From the NCBI GenBank assembly GCA_023136145.1, contig JAGLRU010000053.1, positions 1 to 5,179 of the forward strand: 5,179 nucleotides of DNA. Direction: 5' to 3'. This stretch comes from Alphaproteobacteria bacterium. GTDB taxonomy: Bacteria > Pseudomonadota > Alphaproteobacteria > Micavibrionales > UBA2020. The translations under genes were made by a program, and so were the position numbers. Shown piece by piece: positions 1-5,179 of this stretch; position 1 is the stretch's first letter; the number at the start of each line of letters is the position of its first letter. Below the pieces are notes generated by a model. It ran no database searches. It was not told where the DNA came from and saw only the letters and a list, made by a program, of their open reading frames with translations.

Positions 1-710
1 TGATCTCCGAAATAGCCGCGCTAGACGGCATTAAACGCATCCGCTACATGACATCACACCCGAAGGATATGAACGATAATCTTATCCTCGCCCACCGTGA
101 CATTCCGAAGCTTATGCCATTTCTGCATCTACCAATACAAAGCGGTTCTGACCACGTGCTGGAGCTAATGAACCGCAAGCATACTGTGGCGAATTACCTT
201 GATACCATTACTCGATTAAAAGCGGCGCGACCTGATATCGCCATCAGCTCCGATTTTATCGTTGGCTTTCCCGGAGAAACTGACGCTGACCATCAGGCGA
301 CTCTCGCATTAGTGAGACAAATTGGTTTTGCCTCCTGCTATTCCTTTAAATACAGTCCACGCCCCGGCACTCCGGGTGCATCCATGAAAGACGTTGTACC
401 CGAAGATGTCAAAGATTCCCGTTTGCAGGAATTGCAAACTCTCCTATTCGATCAGCAGCGTGACTATAACCAACATAGTGTCGGTGTTATCGTACCTGTT
501 TTGTTTGACCGAAAAGGCAGAAAGTCAGGACAACTGCTAGGTAAAACCCCTTATATGCAATCCGTCTATGCGAATGCGCCGGAACATCTATTCGGGCGGA
601 TCGTGAATGTCCGTATCGAAAAAGCCACACAAAACGGTATGACCGGAACTATCGTCAAAACTGAAGAAAATCTCCCGCTTAACGCCAGCAAAAGAAAAGA
701 AACAGCATGA
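1..710 (+). CDS. miaB: tRNA-2-methylthio-N6-dimethylallyladenosine synthase MiaB, C-terminal half (5' end outside window)
   Basis: MiaB is a radical-SAM methylthiotransferase that adds the 2-methylthio group to i6A at position 37 of tRNAs reading codons that start with U. The frame is open from base 3 (codon ATC) to the TGA at 708-710, giving 235 visible residues, about half of a normal protein of roughly 440-475. The internal ATG at 48 lies within the conserved RYxTSHP segment and is not the start. Visible family marks are TSHP, the HLPIQSGSD block (about 126-152), MNRKHT (about 168-185), DFIVGFPGET (about 252-281) and YSFKYSPRPGTP (about 342-374). A C-terminal TRAM RNA-binding domain lies at about 462-662 (HSVGVIVPVLF to GMTGTIV). 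The Cys residues that bind the two 4Fe-4S clusters lie upstream, outside the window, so catalytic integrity cannot be judged here. The stop overlaps the rnr start as ATGA. The sibling families RimO and MtaB are less likely, because the QSGSD..MNRKHT and TSHP blocks are MiaB-like. Confidence 0.96.
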   Translation, partial: ISEIAALDGIKRIRYMTSHPKDMNDNLILAHRDIPKLMPFLHLPIQSGSDHVLELMNRKHTVANYLDTITRLKAARPDIAISSDFIVGFPGETDADHQATLALVRQIGFASCYSFKYSPRPGTPGASMKDVVPEDVKDSRLQELQTLLFDQQRDYNQHSVGVIVPVLFDRKGRKSGQLLGKTPYMQSVYANAPEHLFGRIVNVRIEKATQNGMTGTIVKTEENLPLNASKRKETA

Positions 711-2566
711 GCAAAAACAGCAAAAAAAAGGACAACAGGTCTCTGCGTGATCCAAATGACAGGGTTGTTGGCACTGTTGTTAAAGACAGAAACAATCAGC
801 ATTATGTTGAATCTTGCAATATAAGAACCCGGAACATACGTTTCAAAGTGAAAAACGGCAATCTGGGTGATGCCCAGCCGGGTGACATAGTCGTACTAGA
901 TGTACATCCCGAAAACAAAGTTGCTTCTGTGGCTCACATACTTGGAACAAAGGACACTCCAGGCATCCTCAGTCTGATCAGTGCATACGAAAAAAATCTG
1001 AGCATGGAATTTTCAAAGGCTGCCATAAAGGAAACTGAAAACTTAACCGTCCCAGGTCTGGAGGGCAGAGAAGACCTGCGTAATATACCGCTGGTAACAA
1101 TCGATCCATATAATGCAGGCGACTATGATGACGCGGTATTCGCGGAAAAAATTAAATACGGTTCCCACGAAAAAACTAAAGACGGCTTCCACTTGATCGT
1201 CGCCATAGCCGATGTTTCTTGGTATGTCCGCCCTGGCAGCGCGCTGGACGAAGAAGCCCGCAAACGCGGAAATTCCACTTATCTCCCTGGTCTCGTCATT
1301 CCAATGCTTCCAAAAAAGATTTCAAACGAAATATGTTCTCTAAGACCTAATCAGGATCGTGCCTGCATGGCGTATCATCTATGGATTGACAACGATGGTA
1401 ACCTGACAAACCATAAACTTGTGCGCGGTCTTATGAGATCAGTTGCACGTCTAAACTACGAACAAGTTCAAGAAGCCAGAGACGGACATCCTGACGACAT
1501 GATCGCTCCGCTAATGAAGGATGTAATAAATCCGCTATACGATGCCTACGCAGCACTCAAAAAAGCAACAGAAAAGCGAGGTGCCTTGGATCTTGATCTG
1601 CCGGAACACAACATTATACTCGACAACAAGAGAGAACTAGCTTTCATAAATGAAAAATATGCACTGGATAGCAACAGGCTGATTGCAGAATTCATGATCC
1701 TAGCCAACATTGCCTCTGGCATTGATTCCAACTCTGTCTTCCGCATTCACGACACTCCTCCACAAGACGGAATTTACGCACAAAAGATAGAAAATCTCCG
1801 CAAGTATCTTGGAACTTACGGTCTAACTCTGCCAGCCGGAGAGATCACGGATCCTTCCGTGTTCAACGATGTAATCAAAAAAGCCTCAGAGATGCCCAAC
1901 GTGGATCTTAGCGGAATCAAAAATGCTATCCTGCGCGTCCAGTCAAGAGCGGAATACAGCACGGACAACATCGGTCATTTCGGTCATTTCGGTCTGGAAC
2001 TGGAAAAATACGGACACCACACATCACCCATCCGCCGCTATAGCGATTTGTGGCGTCATCGCGCCCTCGCCATAATATTCAATATGGCAGGAGCGGACAC
2101 CAAAGACAGCGAGCAGATACTGACAGAAAATTTGGCACAGCACATCTCCAAAACCGAAAGCAAGTCGGAAAAAGCCGAATATAACGCGCACGATCGGTAC
2201 ACTGCCGCCTCCCTACAAACCAAAATCGGAGAGGAGTTCTCCGGAACAATCACTAATATAACAAAAGCCGGTCTGTTCCTCCGTATGAGTAATATCGGCA
2301 CTGATGTTTTTCTGCCTATGAAAAATTTATTACCGAGTGATTACTATGATATTGACAATGATCGGCAAAAACTGATCGGATACAAACATAAGCACGTCTA
2401 CAATATTGGAGCACCTATCACCGTAAGGCTAACAGAATCCGACCCCTTAACAGGAAGCATTATTGTAAAACCAATAAATAACAATGGCGCGGATATTTCA
2501 GAATTTAAAATTAAAGAAGATACAGGATTTAAATTTAAAAGCGAAAGTATCCCGCAACCGGCGTAA
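707..2566 (+). CDS. rnr: Ribonuclease R, short form lacking the N-terminal HTH and one cold-shock domain
   Basis: This is an RNase II/RNB-family 3'-to-5' exoribonuclease of 619 residues, against 813 in E. coli RNase R. Domains in order: a short Lys-rich N-terminus, one cold-shock-like OB domain (about 17-80), the RNB nuclease domain (about 120-460), an S1 domain (about 509-588) and a 31-residue tail without the usual Lys-rich run. The four metal-binding aspartates are present in TIDPYNAGDYDDAV (D133, D139, D141, D142), as are RGALDLDLPE (291-300) and TSPIRRYSDL (439-448). The start is firm: ATG 707 overlaps the miaB stop, and an in-frame TAA at 680-682 rules out an upstream extension. The missing N-terminal domains are therefore not a mis-called start. 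Oddities are a GHFGHF duplication at residues 423-428, about five residues missing before VFRIHD (345-349), and H-to-N and E-to-A changes in the usual HRLIEEFMI motif (NRLIAEFMI, 323-331). Frequent ATA Ile codons contrast with phoH. RNase R is known to degrade structured RNA, including rRNA. The single long frame and intact catalytic Asp residues argue for a functional gene. Confidence 0.93.
   Translation: MSKNSKKKDNRSLRDPNDRVVGTVVKDRNNQHYVESCNIRTRNIRFKVKNGNLGDAQPGDIVVLDVHPENKVASVAHILGTKDTPGILSLISAYEKNLSMEFSKAAIKETENLTVPGLEGREDLRNIPLVTIDPYNAGDYDDAVFAEKIKYGSHEKTKDGFHLIVAIADVSWYVRPGSALDEEARKRGNSTYLPGLVIPMLPKKISNEICSLRPNQDRACMAYHLWIDNDGNLTNHKLVRGLMRSVARLNYEQVQEARDGHPDDMIAPLMKDVINPLYDAYAALKKATEKRGALDLDLPEHNIILDNKRELAFINEKYALDSNRLIAEFMILANIASGIDSNSVFRIHDTPPQDGIYAQKIENLRKYLGTYGLTLPAGEITDPSVFNDVIKKASEMPNVDLSGIKNAILRVQSRAEYSTDNIGHFGHFGLELEKYGHHTSPIRRYSDLWRHRALAIIFNMAGADTKDSEQILTENLAQHISKTESKSEKAEYNAHDRYTAASLQTKIGEEFSGTITNITKAGLFLRMSNIGTDVFLPMKNLLPSDYYDIDNDRQKLIGYKHKHVYNIGAPITVRLTESDPLTGSIIVKPINNNGADISEFKIKEDTGFKFKSESIPQPA
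1971..1994 (+). repeat. 9-bp period in-frame tandem repeat inside rnr (2.7 copies)
   Basis: The unit TCGGTCATT occurs at 1971-1979 and 1980-1988, followed by the partial copy TCGGTC at 1989-1994. It encodes GHF-GHF-G at residues 423-429 of RNase R. The family normally has a single copy (NIGHFGL), so one unit looks like an in-frame duplication that adds three residues. Confidence 0.9.
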
Positions 2567-2591
2567 ACAAAAAATAACTACTAACATTAGG

Positions 2592-2622
2592 AAATAATTA
2601 GCTTTTAGTGCTAGAATTATTT
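2592..2622 (+). repeat. A+T-rich imperfect inverted repeat (hairpin) between rnr and phoH
   Basis: The left arm AAATAATT (2592-2599) pairs with AATTATTT (2615-2622). AGC (2600-2602) pairs with GCT (2610-2612), leaving a 2-base AG bulge (2613-2614) and a 7-base loop (2603-2609). There are 11 pairs in total, 9 of them A-T. No T-run follows, so it does not look like an intrinsic terminator. It could be a weak RNA structure protecting the rnr 3' end, a protein-binding dyad, or chance in A+T-rich spacer DNA. Confidence 0.4.
2609..2617 (+). promoter_or_regulatory. Possible extended -10 promoter element upstream of phoH
   Basis: TGC-TAGAAT at 2609-2617 matches the extended -10 form TGnTATAAT with one mismatch in the hexamer. 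The best -35 candidate, TTAGGA at 2587-2592, is poor and 19 bases away, so any activity would depend on the extended -10. Transcription would begin near 2624, leaving a leader of roughly 35 bases before the phoH start. This is the only sizeable spacer in the window, so an internal promoter here is plausible but unproven. The element overlaps the right arm of the hairpin. Confidence 0.3.
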
Positions 2623-2647
2623 GCAAGGGCATGGGTAGCCCGGAAAT

Positions 2648-2651
2648 GGAG
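2648..2651 (+). promoter_or_regulatory. Ribosome binding site of phoH
   Basis: GGAG at 2648-2651 lies 8 bases before TTG 2660. An in-frame TAG at 2654-2656 excludes longer starts except a rare ATT at 2657, and the first in-frame ATG is codon 59, too far downstream. Together these fix TTG as the phoH start. Confidence 0.75.
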
Positions 2652-2659
2652 CATAGATT

Positions 2660-3646
2660 TTGAGTAAGGAAGCCGTCCGGCGCATCGGACTGCAATTCGA
2701 TGATAACACTCTCGTCCCACTTCTGTTCGGAGAACATGACCGTCACCTCGCTCAAATTGAAGAGGAGCTTGATGTCGAAATCTCCTCGCGAGGTAATGAG
2801 ATTATCATTATCGGTCCAAAGCTAAAGCTCCAAATGGCTCAGACAGTTTTTGACGTGCTGTGGGATCGCCTGACAAACAATCTGGACGTTAGCGAAGAAG
2901 ATGTGTCCGCCGCCATTCAAGTGGCTCTCAGTCCTATGGATAAAGGCACACGCGAACTCGCCAAAAAAGCACTCATGGAACCGCATCTCAAGGTTCAATC
3001 TGGAAACAAGACAATCACGCCACGCTCACCTCGGCAAGCGGAATATCTGGAAGCCATTCGCACGCATCATCTCATTTTCAGCACTGGCCCTGCAGGAACC
3101 GGCAAGACTTTTCTCGCCGTAGCGCAAGCCGTTGGCATGATGCAGGCTGGAGAAATCGACCGCCTGATTCTCTGTCGTCCAGCAGTCGAAGCGGGAGAGC
3201 ATCTTGGATTTCTACCCGGCAATATGCAGGAGAAAATTGATCCGTATCTGCGCCCCATTTACGATGCCTTGCATGAAATGCTGCCACCGGAACAAATTGC
3301 CAGACGACTGGCGGATGGCACAATTGAAATCGCCCCCCTTGCTTTTATGCGCGGACGCACCCTTTCGAGCGCAATGGTGATTCTCGACGAAGCCCAGAAC
3401 ACTACCCCCACGCAAATGAAAATGGCACTAACACGCATTGGCGAAGGCAGTCACATGATTGTCACCGGAGACTTATCGCAGACTGATCTGCCTAACGGTA
3501 TTAAATCAGGCCTTCGCGACGCGGTGGACGTGCTTCAAAACGTCAAAGATGCCGCCTTTATCGAATTCGACGAGAGCAATGTTGTGCGCAGTCGGATCGT
3601 AAGGCAGATCGTCGCAGCCTACGACATGCGTGATAAAAAGAAGTGA
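2660..3646 (+). CDS. phoH: PhoH-like P-loop ATPase (YbeZ)
   Basis: This is a cytoplasmic PhoH/YbeZ-family ATPase, 328 residues, a normal length. Order: an N-terminal KH-like region (about 8-75, starting with the alphaproteobacterial-style LVPLLFGEHD), a linker, and the PhoH ATPase core (about 120-325). The Walker A motif is GPAGTGKT (143-150, Lys149), Walker B is MVILDEAQN (239-247, Asp243/Glu244), and the sensor-like stretch is TGDLSQTDLP (269-278). RGRT (231-234) and the SRIVRQIVAAYD end are also typical. Translation starts at TTG with a good GGAG site. The stop overlaps the ybeY start as GTGA, implying coupling. PhoH proteins are predicted or shown in some relatives to act as RNA-dependent ATPases or helicases. 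YbeZ is genetically tied to YbeY and 16S rRNA metabolism; its exact substrate is not settled. I hand-counted no ATA codons among about 25 Ile, unlike rnr next door. Confidence 0.95.
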   Translation: MSKEAVRRIGLQFDDNTLVPLLFGEHDRHLAQIEEELDVEISSRGNEIIIIGPKLKLQMAQTVFDVLWDRLTNNLDVSEEDVSAAIQVALSPMDKGTRELAKKALMEPHLKVQSGNKTITPRSPRQAEYLEAIRTHHLIFSTGPAGTGKTFLAVAQAVGMMQAGEIDRLILCRPAVEAGEHLGFLPGNMQEKIDPYLRPIYDALHEMLPPEQIARRLADGTIEIAPLAFMRGRTLSSAMVILDEAQNTTPTQMKMALTRIGEGSHMIVTGDLSQTDLPNGIKSGLRDAVDVLQNVKDAAFIEFDESNVVRSRIVRQIVAAYDMRDKKK

Positions 3647-4188
3647 TTAATAAACCAAGCATTCATCTTGATATGACTTCCGCAAAGTGGGAAAAGGCAT
3701 TCCACAGTATGCGTAAGAAAATCGAGAAAGCGACAGTTTGCGCCTTTTTGAGTGCCAAAAAACCAGCAGCCTTCAAAAACAGGTCTTTTGAAATCAGCAT
3801 CCTTTTGACTAACGACACCTATATAAAAAAGCTCAATAAAAACTATCGCGACAAAAACGAAGCAACGAATGTTCTATCCTTTCCGCAAATCAACCTGAAA
3901 AAATTCCGCCGCGCTTCTCTGGATATTTTCCCGCCAAATGAAAAAATTCCTCTTGGCGACCTAGCTCTTGCATTCCAGACCATATCCCGCGAATGTCTTG
4001 AACAAGGAAAGAGTCTGGAAAACCATATTATCCATCTGGTAGTGCATGGAACCCTGCACCTCTTGGGCTATGACCACCAGCACCTAAAAGAATCTACATC
4101 TATGGAAAAACTGGAATGTGACATTTTGGCGACTTTAGGTTATCCTGATCCCTATAGGAAAACCACGACCAGAAAGATCAAACACTAA
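3643..4188 (+). CDS. ybeY: Endoribonuclease YbeY (16S rRNA 3' maturation, ribosome quality control)
   Basis: YbeY (UPF0054) is a small zinc-dependent endoribonuclease needed for 16S rRNA 3'-end processing and for late-stage 70S quality control, in which E. coli YbeY acts with RNase R. The signature HGTLHLLGYDH gives the three zinc-binding histidines (His135, His139, His145). The upstream active-site region YRDKNEATNVLSFP (68-81, Arg69) is intact, and LGDLALA (104-110) and MEKLECDILATLGY (154-167) are typical. At 181 residues it is slightly longer than the E. coli protein (about 155), with a basic tail ending RKIKH. The start is GTG 3643, overlapping the phoH stop (GTGA). The purine-rich AAAAAGAA upstream is a weak ribosome site, so translation is probably coupled to phoH. 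An ATG at 3673 (residue 11) is an alternative start, but the GTG form keeps the IHLDM..AKWEKA opening that matches the family strand beginning near the N-terminus. Confidence 0.95.
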   Translation: MINKPSIHLDMTSAKWEKAFHSMRKKIEKATVCAFLSAKKPAAFKNRSFEISILLTNDTYIKKLNKNYRDKNEATNVLSFPQINLKKFRRASLDIFPPNEKIPLGDLALAFQTISRECLEQGKSLENHIIHLVVHGTLHLLGYDHQHLKESTSMEKLECDILATLGYPDPYRKTTTRKIKH

Positions 4189-4192
4189 ACTC

Positions 4193-5137
4193 ATGGAAGA
4201 CACAGTATTTAAACCAAATGTTGCCTTGAAACAGCCTTCTTCGCCAGCATCGGAAAAATTGAATAGAACATGGAATTGTGGTCTGTTCCGATGGATCAAA
4301 AGTCTGCTGCCGATCAAAGACAACAAAGACGACAGCCTGCTTGAAGCTATCGAAGAACTGATCGAAGATGATGATACATCCAACCAATCTGTTGTTGCGG
4401 TTCACGAACGTCAGCTTATCTCGAATATCCTACAACTCCGCGATCTGCCCGTTATTGACATTATGGTTCCACGCGCTGACATTGTGGCAATTTCCATCAA
4501 TGCCCCCCGTGAGGACATTATTGAGCTTCTGTCGAAAAAACCGCATAGCCGCATACCAATCTACAAAAGAGACTTAGACAACATCATCGGCGTTGTCCAC
4601 ATCAAGGACATGCTTTCAAGTATCGCCAAAGGCATCACATTCGATCTGAAAGACATCATGCGCGAAGCTATGGTCGTTTCACCCTCCATGCGAGTGATGG
4701 ATTTGCTGCTACAACTACGTCAGTCGAGGGTTCATATAGCTTTTGTAGTGGATGAGTTCGGCGGGATCGACGGGCTGATTACCATCAACGATCTGATTGA
4801 AGCAGTTGTCGGCGAGATTGACGACGAATACACCTTCGGTATTGTTCCCAAAATGATCGAACACTCAGATGGTTCAACAATCGCCGATGCTCGCTATTCG
4901 ATCAAAGATTTCGAGGAAAAATACGGCGATGTTTTTATCGAAGACGACGAGGACGAAGATGTCGATACACTCGGCGGTCTTGTCACCGCAATAGCTGGTC
5001 ATGTGCCGAGTCGTGGCGAAATCATCAGCCATTCCTCTGGCATCAAATTCGAAATTCTAGATGCCGATCCCCGCCACGTTCTAAGCGTCCGTATCCGCAA
5101 TCTCCCGAAAAAAGAACCTGTTGCTGTTGATGAGTGA
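4193..5137 (+). CDS. corC: CorC/HlyC family CBS-pair protein (YbeX-like), soluble
   Basis: This is a 314-residue cytoplasmic protein with a tandem CBS (Bateman) domain and a C-terminal CorC_HlyC domain. The N-terminal region (about 28-60) has the usual LFRWIKSLL...EAIEELIEDD form. CBS1 spans about 88-145 (DIMVPRADIVAI...HSRIPIY...IIGVVHIKDML) and CBS2 about 153-210 (DIMREAMVVSPSMRV...FVVDEFGGIDGLITINDLIEAVVGEI, with the diagnostic DEFGG at 187-191). The CorC_HlyC domain covers about 225-305 (DARYSIKDFE, DTLGGLV, GEIISHSSGIKFEI). There is no membrane-spanning DUF21/CNNM segment, so this is the soluble YbeX-type. The family is tied to Mg2+/Co2+ homeostasis and, in E. coli ybeX, to ribosome and rRNA upkeep; the older name hemolysin C is misleading. 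An unusually dense acidic run (residues 250-258, mostly D/E) precedes DTLGGLV. ATG 4193 begins 4 bases after the ybeY TAA with no strong ribosome site, consistent with translation following on from ybeY. lnt normally follows but is not visible. Confidence 0.93.
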   Translation: MEDTVFKPNVALKQPSSPASEKLNRTWNCGLFRWIKSLLPIKDNKDDSLLEAIEELIEDDDTSNQSVVAVHERQLISNILQLRDLPVIDIMVPRADIVAISINAPREDIIELLSKKPHSRIPIYKRDLDNIIGVVHIKDMLSSIAKGITFDLKDIMREAMVVSPSMRVMDLLLQLRQSRVHIAFVVDEFGGIDGLITINDLIEAVVGEIDDEYTFGIVPKMIEHSDGSTIADARYSIKDFEEKYGDVFIEDDEDEDVDTLGGLVTAIAGHVPSRGEIISHSSGIKFEILDADPRHVLSVRIRNLPKKEPVAVDE

Positions 5138-5179
5138 AGTTTGTAATACTTTGAAATTTTGTCACCCCCGCCTTGCGCG

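Noticed and set aside
640..706. Frameshift hiding the missing RNase R N-terminus upstream of ATG 707
   Set aside because: The upstream DNA is fully accounted for by MiaB and its TRAM domain, and TAA at 680-682 closes the rnr frame; no HTH-like coding remnant is visible.
48..710. MiaB starting at ATG 48
   Set aside because: The same frame is open to base 3 and encodes MiaB-like sequence (ISEIAALDGIKRIRY) before this Met; the gene simply enters from the left edge.
2567..2659. Intrinsic terminator after rnr
   Set aside because: The hairpin present is mostly A-T and is not followed by a T-run; nothing else in the gap fits.
2901..3122. Plus-strand frame of 73 codons inside phoH
   Set aside because: Lies wholly within the conserved PhoH coding sequence in another frame, with no recognisable domain.
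566..4405. Minus-strand open frames of 63-85 codons across the window (for example 566-802, 1546-1746, 2056-2301, 3067-3415, 4135-4405)
   Set aside because: All lie over well-recognised + strand genes, resemble no family I know and lack convincing ribosome sites; they are shadows.
4368..4577. Plus-strand frame of 69 codons inside corC
   Set aside because: Overlaps the conserved CBS1 region in another frame and has no recognisable features.
5138..5179. Start of lnt (apolipoprotein N-acyltransferase) after corC
   Set aside because: lnt is expected from synteny, but these 42 bases show no start codon with a ribosome site and no Lnt-like residues.

Overview
This 5.2-kb window is one tightly packed operon segment, all on the + strand, with five genes in order: the 3' half of miaB, a shortened RNase R gene (rnr), phoH (ybeZ), ybeY and a corC/hlyC (ybeX) family gene. 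The miaB-phoH-ybeY-corC order, and the sequences themselves (for example the LPLLFGEHD-like N-terminus of PhoH and the RGALDLDLPE segment of RNase R), point to an alphaproteobacterium of moderate GC content. I cannot place it further. The gene usually next in this cluster, lnt, is not visible in the 42 bases after corC.

Layout: miaB runs in from the left edge and ends at 710. rnr begins inside the miaB stop (ATGA overlap, 707-2566). A 93-bp gap (2567-2659) is the only sizeable spacer. It holds an A+T-rich imperfect hairpin, an extended -10-like promoter element, a possible 10-codon reading frame and a clear GGAG ribosome binding site for the TTG start of phoH (2660-3646). ybeY (3643-4188) starts inside the phoH stop (GTGA overlap), and corC (4193-5137) follows after 4 bases. 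No RNA genes, mobile elements or CRISPR arrays were seen.

How the genes fit together: MiaB modifies A37 of tRNAs. PhoH is a P-loop ATPase linked to RNA metabolism. YbeY is a metal-dependent endoribonuclease for 16S rRNA 3' maturation and 70S quality control. CorC/YbeX is a soluble CBS-pair protein linked to Mg2+/Co2+ homeostasis and ribosome maintenance. The unusual part is RNase R: in E. coli it acts together with YbeY in degrading defective 70S ribosomes, but its gene is elsewhere. Here it is built into the same operon, reduced to 619 residues. It lacks the N-terminal helix-turn-helix and one cold-shock domain and has no lysine-rich tail. It also has a 3-residue GHF insertion made by a 9-bp tandem duplication in the most conserved part of the nuclease domain. 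The window may therefore encode a compact rRNA/tRNA maintenance module, in which the reduced exonuclease relies on its neighbours.
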